This document shows positions 7,738 to 12,850 of a DNA stretch of 12,850 bases, piece after piece. The number at the start of each line of letters is the position of its first letter. Within the stretch, counting starts at the first letter, position 1. This DNA comes from JBOGEB01 sp050743125 (GTDB lineage Bacteria > Actinomycetota > Nitriliruptoria > Euzebyales > Egibacteraceae). The notes beneath the pieces were generated by a model. It made no database searches. It was not told the DNA's origin and saw only the letters and a program-made list of their open reading frames with translations. Where the stretch lies: the NCBI GenBank assembly GCA_050743125.1, contig JBOGEB010000125.1, positions 1-12,850 on the forward strand, written 5' to 3'. The position numbers and the translations under genes are program-made.

Positions 7738-8850
7738 TCAGGTGGAGGACGGATCCTGGCTGTCGCCCTGGCCGCCGCCGGTGCCGTTCCCGCCCTTCTT
7801 CTCGTCGTCGCCTGTCCCTGTACCCGTCGGCGCTGGCAAAGTCTCCGTCTCCGGCGGAGGCGGCGGGGTTTCGGTCTCCGACGGCGTCGGGGTATCCGAC
7901 GGCGCCGGTGGGGTCGGGGTATCCGTGACCGGCGGCGGGGTGGGCGTATCCGACGGCGCCGGTGGGGTCGGGGTATCCGTGACCGGCGGCGGGGTGGGCG
8001 TATCCGACGGCGCCGGTGGGGTCGGGGTATCCGTGACCGGCGGCGGGGTGGGCGTATCCGACGGCGCCGGCGCTGGCAGGATCTCCGGCTCCGTCTCGGA
8101 CGGTGCCGGACTCTCCAGGGGAGCAATTGGAGTCCCGTCGGGCTGTACGAACACGGGCGGCGTGGACACGGACGGCGAGGCGACCTCCTGGGCTGTCATG
8201 AACGCGTCGAGCGCGCTCTGGCTTGCTGGCTCGGGAAGTGGGGCGCTCGCAATCGGCAGCAGCTGCACCGATGCGCGCGTGGCCGACTCCGCGACTTGCT
8301 GCTGCAGCCCCTCGTCGTTGGCTGCGATCTCGTTGGCTTCCCTCAGCTCCTGCTGATGCTCGGTGAGCGTCGCGACCAATCGCTCGTCGGTGACGCCTTG
8401 GGCAACCAACGTCTCCGCCTCGTCCAAGCGCTTCTGTGCGTGGTCCAACCGCACCGCCACTTTCCCCTCTGGTGTGACCGCCATACGCTCTTCCACATCC
8501 TCGACGAACCGCTTGGTGTCGTAGAGCGGATCCCCCGGAAGCGCAGTCTGCGCGTAGGCCGCCACCGCCGAGCCGCTCAGCATTACCGCTGCGAGGCTGG
8601 CTGCGGCGGTCCCGGCGACGCGGTGAAGCAGCCCGTGCCGCTGGAACCACTGGAAACCGACGCGACCGTCCACAGACTTTGGCGGCGGCTGCGCAGCGGC
8701 CAGCTCCCGCAGGTGATGAAGATGCCGCGCGCGCGTCGCAGGGTCCAAGGAGTAGGACGACAGATGCCTCGTGACACGCTCAGCGAGGTCCGCGTACTCC
8801 TGCGGCACCGAGAATCCGACGCCGCCGTCCTGGTCCCGGCGGCCCGTCAT
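7738..8850 (-). CDS. DUF5667-like membrane protein, probable anti-sigma partner, with Pro/Thr-rich tail
   Basis: 370 residues. The ATG at 8848-8850 is the only reasonable start, because an in-frame TAG lies 15 bases upstream; no strong ribosome site is visible. Order of parts: a cytoplasmic N-terminal helical region (1-72, with R-A-R-H-L-H-H-L-R-E-L at 40-50), then one hydrophobic segment (about 78-100, Ala/Val rich). Next is the motif A-L-P-G-D-P-L-Y (103-110) and an amphipathic helical stretch (110-185), typical of DUF5667 domains. The tail is Ser/Pro/Thr rich (about 220-345), with 18-residue repeats, ending in a Gly/Asp/Ser-rich terminus. The expected topology puts the tail outside the membrane. 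It lies 71 bases downstream of the ECF sigma gene on the same strand. DUF5667 proteins often accompany ECF sigma factors, so an anti-sigma or surface-sensing role is inferred. No ZAS-type zinc motif (HxxxCxxC) is present. Confidence 0.85.
   Translation of the reverse strand: MTGRRDQDGGVGFSVPQEYADLAERVTRHLSSYSLDPATRARHLHHLRELAAAQPPPKSVDGRVGFQWFQRHGLLHRVAGTAAASLAAVMLSGSAVAAYAQTALPGDPLYDTKRFVEDVEERMAVTPEGKVAVRLDHAQKRLDEAETLVAQGVTDERLVATLTEHQQELREANEIAANDEGLQQQVAESATRASVQLLPIASAPLPEPASQSALDAFMTAQEVASPSVSTPPVFVQPDGTPIAPLESPAPSETEPEILPAPAPSDTPTPPPVTDTPTPPAPSDTPTPPPVTDTPTPPAPSDTPTPPPVTDTPTPPAPSDTPTPSETETPPPPPETETLPAPTGTGTGDDEKKGGNGTGGGQGDSQDPSST
7892..8070. repeat. Perfect 54-bp tandem repeat, about 3.3 copies, in frame
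   Basis: Units at 7892-7945, 7946-7999 and 8000-8053 are identical base for base, and a 17-base partial unit follows at 8054-8070. On the minus strand each unit encodes 18 residues of the type P-S-D-T-P-T-P-P-P-V-T-D-T-P-T-P-P-A, covering residues about 261-320 of the DUF5667-like protein. The period is a multiple of three, so copy-number change keeps the frame. Lack of any divergence between copies implies recent expansion or homogenisation. Imperfect P/T-rich sequence flanks it on both sides. Confidence 0.95.
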
Positions 8851-8921
8851 CGGTGCAACCCACTACGTTCGGCATCCATCACAAGGGACAGCGCGCCAGG
8901 CGGGGAAAAGGTTACGCACAT

Positions 8922-9485
8922 TTAGGAATTTTCTCCGGCCGCACCCAGGAGCCTGGCCAGCGCGGCGAGCGCCCGATGCTGGAGGGACTTCACCGCGTTG
9001 ATGGTCTTGCCGGTCACCTCGGCCGTCTCCGGACCACTGAGCCCGGCACCGAACCGCAGCGCGATGATCTCCCGCTGGTCGTCGCTCAAACGCTCCATCG
9101 CCGCCTGCAGCTGGCGGTCGCCAATGGCATCAAGGGCAAGAGCCTCGGGCCCTGGATCACGGGCGGGGTACCGCTCGCCGGCCTCGTCGCCGAGCGGGAC
9201 GTCGCCGTGGCGGCGGACCTTGCGCTTCTCGTCGATGAGGTTGTTCCGGGCGGCCCGGTACACCCACGCGCGGATCGCGTCCCCGCCGCCGCGGATGCGG
9301 TCACCGTGCCGGATGAACTCCTCGAACGTCTGCACCACGAGGTCCTCGGCGAGGTAGCGGTCGCCGCACTGCCCGACGAGGTAGCGGAGCAACGGCTCGT
9401 GAAGCTCCGTGTAGCACGCCGCAATCGCGTCGGGGTCGCGCGCGCGCACCCCATCCGCGTAGCCGTCCAGCACTGCTGGCTCCAT
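8922..9485 (-). CDS. ECF-type RNA polymerase sigma factor
   Basis: 187 residues from the ATG at 9483-9485. A longer frame starting at 9566 would add 27 Cys/Arg-rich residues and overlap the divergent xthA start, so I reject it. No purine-rich ribosome site precedes the ATG, so a leaderless message is possible. Sigma region 2 spans about 25-92, with L-L-R-Y-L, then the conserved A-E-D-L-V-V-Q-T-F-E-E-F, and A-W-V-Y-R-A-A-R-N-N-L-I-D just after it. Region 4 spans about 127-180, with L-S-D-D-Q-R-E-I-I-A-L-R-F and a helix-turn-helix ending K-T-I-N-A-V-K-S-L-Q-H-R-A. Region 3 is absent, as in ECF factors. The downstream DUF5667-like membrane protein probably controls it, in a two-gene operon. The target regulon is unknown. 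Confidence 0.92.
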   Translation of the reverse strand: MEPAVLDGYADGVRARDPDAIAACYTELHEPLLRYLVGQCGDRYLAEDLVVQTFEEFIRHGDRIRGGGDAIRAWVYRAARNNLIDEKRKVRRHGDVPLGDEAGERYPARDPGPEALALDAIGDRQLQAAMERLSDDQREIIALRFGAGLSGPETAEVTGKTINAVKSLQHRALAALARLLGAAGENS

Positions 9486-9544
9486 GAGGTGGGAGCATGT
9501 CGCGCCTGAGAGCTCTGAGCAAGGCCACCTCGGTTTGAGGCAAC

Positions 9545-10333
9545 ATGACGGGCATGATCCTCGCAACGTGGAACGTGAACTCTTTAAAGGTCCGGTTGCC
9601 CCGGGTCCTCGAGTTCCTGAACGCCCACCGTCCCGACGTCCTTTGCCTACAAGAAACGAAGACGTCGACGGACTCCTTCCCGCATGCCGACCTCAAGAAT
9701 GCAGGGTACGCCGCCGCGGACCACAGCGCTGGCCGTTGGGCAGGAGTTGCCATCCTCACTCCGGCCGAGCGCCCTCCAACGGAGATCGTACGCGGCCTAG
9801 CCGGCGAGCCACGCGCCGACGAGGCCCGATGGGTCGAGGCCACGGTCGAGGCAGACGGCGAATCGCTCAGGGTGGCCAGCGTGTACGTGCCCAACGGCCG
9901 CGCCCTCGACCACCCCGCTTTCGTGGACAAGCTCGCGTTCCTCGACGCGATGGCCGACCGCGCGACCGCGCTTGCCGGCAGCTCCGTGTTCCTCGCGGGC
10001 GACATGAACGTCGCTCCCGCCGACCTCGACGTCTACGACCCCGCCGCCTTCGTCGGCGGCACGCACACGAGCGAGGCGGAGCGCAGCCGCCTGCAAGCCC
10101 TCCTCGCGTGCGGGCTGGTCGACACGTTCCGCTCCCTTGATCCCCAGACGGCCCAGTTCACCTGGTGGGACTACCGCGCCGGCCACTTCCACAAGAACCT
10201 CGGCCTGCGCATCGACCTTGGCCTGCTCAGCCCAGAGCTCGCGCAGCGCTGCCGGCGCTGCGGCATCGACCGGTCGTTCCGGAAGGGGCCGAAGCCCTCC
10301 GACCACGCGCCGCTCGTGCTCGAGCTGACCTAG
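9545..10333 (+). CDS. xthA: Exodeoxyribonuclease III / AP endonuclease
   Basis: 262 residues, normal for the ExoIII (XthA) family of Mg-dependent DNA repair enzymes. Known role: 3'-5' exonuclease on duplex DNA and incision at abasic sites in base excision repair. Motifs seen: A-T-W-N-V-N-S near the start (metal-binding Asn), C-L-Q-E-T-K (catalytic Glu, about 37-42), a tyrosine motif V-Y-V-P-N-G, G-D-M-N-V (Asp/Asn pair, about 156-160), and the terminal S-D-H-A-P-L-V-L-E (catalytic Asp-His). The start is the ATG at 9545, with TTGAGG four bases upstream; the ATG at 9554 (M-I-L-A-T-W-N) is an alternative and fits most homologues better. It is divergent from the sigma gene across 59 bases. Its TAG stop lies inside the left end of the MITE-like element. 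Confidence 0.95.
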   Translation: MTGMILATWNVNSLKVRLPRVLEFLNAHRPDVLCLQETKTSTDSFPHADLKNAGYAAADHSAGRWAGVAILTPAERPPTEIVRGLAGEPRADEARWVEATVEADGESLRVASVYVPNGRALDHPAFVDKLAFLDAMADRATALAGSSVFLAGDMNVAPADLDVYDPAAFVGGTHTSEAERSRLQALLACGLVDTFRSLDPQTAQFTWWDYRAGHFHKNLGLRIDLGLLSPELAQRCRRCGIDRSFRKGPKPSDHAPLVLELT

Positions 10334-10439
10334 TGTCCAGTCGCAGAAGTCTTTTTAACGTCTGAACGGGACGAACCAGGCTTTTACCAGAGAGAACGCC
10401 GGCACTGACATTCAAACGATTACCGCGACTGGACACTAG
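10330..10439. mobile_element. MITE-like element, 110 bp, with terminal inverted repeats
   Basis: CTAGTGTCCAGTCGC at 10330-10344 is repeated exactly in inverse at 10425-10439. The complementarity continues imperfectly inward (13 of the next 20 bases), giving arms of about 35 bases (10330-10364 and 10405-10439) around a core of about 40 bases. The element has no coding capacity and is clearly richer in A/T than its surroundings. A TA target duplication is possible (10331-10332 and 10437-10438), as for IS630/Tc1-type transposases, but it is hard to separate from the repeat ends. It lies between the convergent xthA and csbD genes; removing the element would still leave TAG as the xthA stop. As RNA it could fold into a long hairpin and might serve as a terminator. 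No transposase is in the window. Confidence 0.7.
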
Positions 10440-10459
10440 CTGGCGGCGCCGAGATGCGC

Positions 10460-10630
10460 CTAGCGGGGCCTGCGGTGCGTACGACCGGTCAATGCGTATT
10501 TGACCTTGTCCACCGTCCTTTTGACCTTGTCGGTCATCTGGTCGGTCTTGCCTTCGCGCACGAGTGCCCGGTTGCCGGTCAGCCTGCCAGCGGCCTCTTT
10601 CGCGCGGCCTTTCAAGCCGTCGAAACCCAT
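10460..10630 (-). CDS. CsbD-family stress protein
   Basis: 56 residues: a short, basic, hydrophilic protein. It opens M-G-F-D-G-L-K-G-R-A-K-E-A-A-G and continues L-T-G-N, then G-K-x-D-Q, the arrangement of CsbD-like proteins (K-G-x-x-K-E-x-x-G-x-x-T-G/D). It ends in an Arg-rich tail. A strong ribosome site (GGGAGGG) lies about 5 bases before the ATG at 10628-10630. It follows the small membrane-protein gene on the same strand with 48 bases between them, so the two are probably co-transcribed. CsbD proteins are common general-stress proteins of unknown biochemical role. It converges on xthA, with the MITE-like element in between. Confidence 0.85.
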   Translation of the reverse strand: MGFDGLKGRAKEAAGRLTGNRALVREGKTDQMTDKVKRTVDKVKYALTGRTHRRPR

Positions 10631-10678
10631 GATTTCCCTCCCTTCTTCGCTGGAATGATCACGTCGCGCGACCGACGC

Positions 10679-11020
10679 TCAATCGGCCACCGCGCCTCCG
10701 ATAAAGGCCCCAATGAGCAGCGGGATTCCTTGAATAGTAATGATGAGGAACGTCGTAGCGCCGGCTAACGCACCGATCAGCGGCAGGTCGAACACCGCAA
10801 GGACCACCCAGATGAGCAGGCCCAGCGCGATCTCCGGCAGCAGCGTGACCGCAGCCGCGAGCCAGGGCCGCCCGACGATCCACCCACCGACGAACCCCGC
10901 GATCAGGGGACCGAGCAGGGGCAGCCAGAACAGGAGCAGCGACAAGGCGAGCATCACGAGCCCACCCAGGACCACTGATCCCTTTGCCTGACGGACGCTC
11001 AAAGTGCTGGTCATACTCAC
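10679..11020 (-). CDS. Small multi-pass membrane protein, unknown function
   Basis: 113 residues. It begins at a GTG (11018-11020) eight bases after GAGG, or at the ATG two codons later (11012-11014). After a short polar N-terminus (1-14) come four hydrophobic stretches: about 15-32, 33-52 (with G-x-x-x-A-G-F-V-G-G), 53-78 and 79-110. The protein is almost entirely membrane-embedded and ends G-G-A-V-A-D. The Gly-rich pairs resemble small DUF5518-type membrane proteins, but I cannot confirm that. A TATAGAT sequence (minus strand, 11022-11028) just upstream could be a -10 element giving a very short or leaderless message from the ATG; no good -35 is visible. It is likely the first gene of a two-gene stress operon with csbD. 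Confidence 0.75.
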   Translation of the reverse strand: MSMTSTLSVRQAKGSVVLGGLVMLALSLLLFWLPLLGPLIAGFVGGWIVGRPWLAAAVTLLPEIALGLLIWVVLAVFDLPLIGALAGATTFLIITIQGIPLLIGAFIGGAVAD

Positions 11021-11099
11021 TATCTATACCTCATGAGCGAGGCGCCGACACCCGCACACCGCACTGCTGTGGCCAGCTGCTGGCAGCGGAGGCGGGCGA

Positions 11100-11120
11100 C
11101 CTCCAGCGGGGCGCTGGAGG
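11100..11120. other. Strong GC-rich hairpin in a non-coding stretch
   Basis: CCTCCAGCG-GGG-CGCTGGAGG is a perfect 9-base-pair stem with a 3-base loop. No T-run follows on either strand, so I do not call it an intrinsic terminator. It lies between the start of the small membrane-protein gene (minus, 11020) and the permease remnant (11219). I see no credible gene in 11021-11218. Confidence 0.5.
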
Positions 11121-11218
11121 CATCGGTCTTCCCGCTGGCCTGGACCGCTCAGCAAACCGCTCGGGTATGCGCCGCGGCAGGCCGCCGCCTCCCCCACTTG
11201 CCGTAGGCTGCCCAGTTT

Positions 11219-11394
11219 GTGAGCAGCTACCGGAGTACGCTGTGGCTCGGATCGGTGGTGGGTGCGTGCAGCGCGCCGCGCTGGGTTTGCTCGTCGCCTT
11301 CTACGCCGACCTCGCACCCGGCGCAGCCATTGCCCTGACCGCGATCGGGCTCTCCAGCGTCGGGGCGATCGGACGGACCATCACCGCGCCTTGA
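11219..11394 (+). pseudogene. C-terminal remnant of a zinc/manganese ABC transporter permease (ZnuB-like), frameshifted
   Basis: The last 40 or so codons before the stop at 11392-11394 read A-L-G-L-L-V-A-F-Y-A-D-L-A-P-G-A-A-I-A-L-T-A. This matches the C-terminal signature of ABC-3 family metal permeases (G-L-L-L-S-Y-Y-x-D-x-P-x-G-A-x-I). The preceding piece lies in another frame: from 11219, Y-R-S-T-L-W-L-G-S-V-V-G-A-C-S-A continues the expected membrane helix. A shift equal to a one-base loss falls at about 11264-11279. Upstream of 11204 there is an in-frame stop and no recognisable permease sequence, so most of the gene is gone. It ends 27 bases before the Fur/Zur-type regulator gene, where znuB is often found. 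The family assignment rests on a short stretch. Confidence 0.6.
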
Positions 11395-11421
11395 CGCGCG
11401 GTCCGGCTGAGAGGGACAGGC

Positions 11422-11844
11422 GTGGCCATCCAAGCCGCCCAGGAGGCGCTCCGGGGTGCCGGGCTCCGCGCAACCCGCCAGCGCCTCACCGTGTTCGAGT
11501 CCCTGAGGTCCCGCATCGACTCGGTCACCGCACAGGACCTCCACATGGAGTTGCGCCAGGCCGGCGAGCCGGTCGGGCTCACCACGGTCTACCGGACGTT
11601 GACCGCCCTGGCCGACGCGGGTTTCCTCGACACCTTCAACCGGGACGGCGAGCAGGCGTTCCGTCTGTGCGGCGAGCGTCACCACCACCACCTCGTCTGC
11701 GAGGTGTGCAACCGGGTCGAAGAGATCGACGCTGCCGAGGTCGAGCGCTGGGTCGAGGATGTCGCCCAGCGACGCGGCTACCGCGTAACGGCGCATCGCG
11801 CCGACATCTTCGGCATCTGCGCCGACTGCGACACCCAAACCTGA
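11422..11844 (+). CDS. zur: Fur-family metalloregulator, probably Zur (zinc uptake regulator)
   Basis: 140 residues from a GTG at 11422 with GAGAGGGA about 5 bases upstream. The N-terminal winged-helix domain spans about 8-75: L-R-A-T-R-Q-R-L, S-V-T-A-Q-D-L, then the recognition helix G-L-T-T-V-Y-R-T-L at 52-60. The C-terminal dimerisation and metal-binding domain has H87-H88-H89-H90-x2-C93-x2-C96 and a final C133-x2-C136, the paired CxxC structural zinc site, plus Cys83 and Glu residues typical of the regulatory site. Known role: a zinc- or iron-dependent repressor of metal uptake genes. Zur rather than Fur is inferred from the ZnuB-like remnant 27 bases upstream and from Cys83 near the His cluster. 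No convincing Zur box is visible. The gene looks intact although its presumed transporter partner is lost here. Confidence 0.85.
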   Translation: MAIQAAQEALRGAGLRATRQRLTVFESLRSRIDSVTAQDLHMELRQAGEPVGLTTVYRTLTALADAGFLDTFNRDGEQAFRLCGERHHHHLVCEVCNRVEEIDAAEVERWVEDVAQRRGYRVTAHRADIFGICADCDTQT

Positions 11845-11877
11845 CGAGGAGCACCGACGTAAGGGTACGGGGCAGCC

Positions 11878-12292
11878 GTGAACGAATCCACAAGCACATG
11901 CCCGTTCTGCTCACTCATCGTGGACGCTGCTCGCGATAAGACCTTCTTGTGTGACCTCGGCTCATCGATCGCCCTTGTGAACCGTGACCAGGCGTATCTC
12001 GGTCGATCCTTGGTGGTCCTCAAAGACCATTACGAGGACATCCCGGCCATCCCAGAAGACCACTTCGATCCGCTTCAACCATGATATGCGAACAATCGCC
12101 AGGGCGATCCAGAGCGCTTTCGAATGCGCTCGAATGAACTACGCCATCCTGGGCAATGAGGTTGCCCACGTCCACTGGCACCTCATCCCTCGCTACACCA
12201 CAGACCCAAACTGGGGACGGCCCCCTTGGCCAATAATGCCCAAGACGCAGAATGACGGCCCAAGGGTACCGGGAGAGCGCGCAGCGAATTAG
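11878..12292 (+). pseudogene. HIT-family (histidine triad) protein, broken by a one-base frameshift
   Basis: The first frame starts at a GTG (11878) and reads C-P-F-C-S-L-I near the N-terminus (the CxxC zinc ligand pair of many HIT proteins), then A-L-V-N-R-D-Q-A-Y-L-G-R-S-L-V-V-L-K-D-H. It stops at 12082-12084. The fold continues at once in the next frame with H-D-M-R-T-I-A-R-A-I, then N-Y-A-I-L-G-N and the histidine triad A-H-V-H-W-H-L-I-P-R-Y (about 12164-12196), ending at 12290-12292. Deleting one of the two C bases at 12079-12080 would restore a single protein of about 137 residues. HIT proteins are nucleotide hydrolases or transferases. The remaining sequence is well conserved, so the lesion is recent or a sequencing error. 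Confidence 0.8.
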
Positions 12293-12317
12293 ACAGTTCA
12301 TGGCCGCACGATCGATG

Positions 12318-12850
12318 CTATTGCTGCCTACCGAGGCCGCCATTCAACAAGGCCGGCGGCTGGGCGCAGAACAGCTCGATTTGCTCGCGCATTTGAATGG
12401 CCAGCGAGGAGTCCCTATAGCGCGGTTCGGCCAGGCGCCCGCCGAGTCCCAGGGCACGCTTGATGATACTGGCTATTCGCTGTGCAGGAAGCGCGGCCAT
12501 CACGCGCGAAGCTCTTGATCCATTCCGTCGAGATCACCGTTCGCGAGATGCGCGTTCGCCAGGTCGAGCCGCGCAGCGAGCAGGTCTGCAGACGAGCGCT
12601 CCTCCGGCGGCCCGACCGTATACAACTCGATGGCGCGCGTTGACTCCGCAATCGCGGTAGCGACCCGATCGCGCCCACCGAGCGCAGAAGGGCAGTGCCG
12701 GCATATGCGGATCGCTTTGCTGCGCGCACGTCACTCGCCGCAGCACAGGCTCGGGCCTCAAGGCTCGGCAGACGGACGGTGATCGTGCCGTCGGCCGCGT
12801 ACCTTCTCCCGTCGCGCGCCAGCGCCACGGCGTCATCGAACCGGCCCTCC
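12318..12850 (-). pseudogene. Fragment of an HTH/TPR-type transcriptional regulator, C-terminal part, with two frameshifts
   Basis: Open at the right edge; only the C-terminal helical-repeat region is visible. Frame one (12849 to about 12690) reads F-D-D-A-V-A-L-A-R-D-G-R-R-Y and later A-Y-A-G-T-A-L-L. Frame two (to 12500) reads A-L-G-G-R-D-R-V-A-T-A-I, then A-I-E-L-Y-T-V-G-P-P-E-E-R and A-R-L-D-L-A-N-A-H-L-A-N-G-D-L-D-G. Frame three (12503 to 12318) reads V-M-A-A-L-P-A-Q-R-I-A-S-I, then L-A-E-P-R-Y-R-D-S-S-L-A and M-R-E-Q-I-E-L-F-C. Joined, they match the repeat region of Streptomyces-type XRE regulators with TPR-like helices. Each junction (about 12683-12690 and 12501-12503) needs one base added. 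Convergent with the broken HIT gene. The family assignment is from memory of typical sequences. Confidence 0.6.

Noticed and set aside
7638..8126. Arg/Pro-repeat frame on the minus strand across the tandem repeat
   Set aside because: It is an out-of-frame reading of the 54-bp repeat; the P/T/D/S frame continues into a protein with a membrane segment and the DUF5667 motif.
8296..8925. Plus-strand open frame opposite the DUF5667-like and sigma junction
   Set aside because: No motif or start signal; antisense to two supported genes.
11024..11317. 97-codon minus-strand frame upstream of the small membrane-protein gene
   Set aside because: Arg-rich, no ribosome site or motif, and it overlaps the permease remnant.
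12252..12518. 88-codon plus-strand frame after the HIT gene
   Set aside because: Antisense to the regulator fragment, which has coherent family-like sequence; no convincing homology in this frame.

Overview
The window is a high-GC (roughly 70%), gene-dense bacterial segment. It is most likely from the Actinomycetota, possibly a deep-branching lineage. The support is the codon usage, many GTG starts, an ECF sigma factor paired with a DUF5667-type membrane protein, a WXG-like helical protein, and a decayed regulator that reads like the C-terminal half of Streptomyces-type HTH/TPR regulators. The species cannot be named from this sequence.

Layout. (1) 1-6940, plus strand: a tightly coupled operon. 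It starts with the 3' part of an AddB-like nuclease subunit (its start lies before the window), then a full AddA/RecB-like helicase-nuclease, then pseudouridine-5'-phosphate glycosidase (PsuG). Each junction is a 4-base start/stop overlap (ATGA, then GTGA). The first two products should form a double-strand-break end-resection enzyme. (2) 7022-9485, minus strand: an ECF sigma factor, followed by a membrane-anchored DUF5667-like putative anti-sigma protein with a perfect 54-bp tandem repeat in its Pro/Thr-rich tail, then a separate 166-residue helical protein with a W-x-G motif. (3) 9545-10333, plus strand: exodeoxyribonuclease III, divergent from the sigma gene. (4) 10330-10439: a 110-bp MITE-like element with 15-bp perfect (about 35-bp imperfect) terminal inverted repeats, sitting on the xthA stop codon. 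(5) 10460-11020, minus strand: a small membrane protein and a 56-residue CsbD-family protein. (6) 11219-11844, plus strand: a frameshifted tail of a zinc/manganese ABC permease, then an intact Fur/Zur-type regulator. (7) 11878-12850: a HIT-family gene broken by a one-base frameshift, and converging on it a partial regulator gene with two frameshifts.

The left and centre hold intact DNA-repair and stress-response functions: end resection, AP endonuclease/exonuclease III, an ECF regulon and CsbD. The right end looks like a decaying, somewhat less GC-rich region with three broken genes in about 1.6 kb. Either this is real gene loss, leaving a metal regulator without its transporter, or indel errors cluster there. 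I see no rRNA, tRNA, CRISPR array, prophage or obvious multi-gene novel defence system. The most notable observations are the Lys-to-Arg change in both nuclease motifs of the AddAB-like pair, the MITE at the xthA stop codon, and the permease remnant beside the Zur-like regulator.
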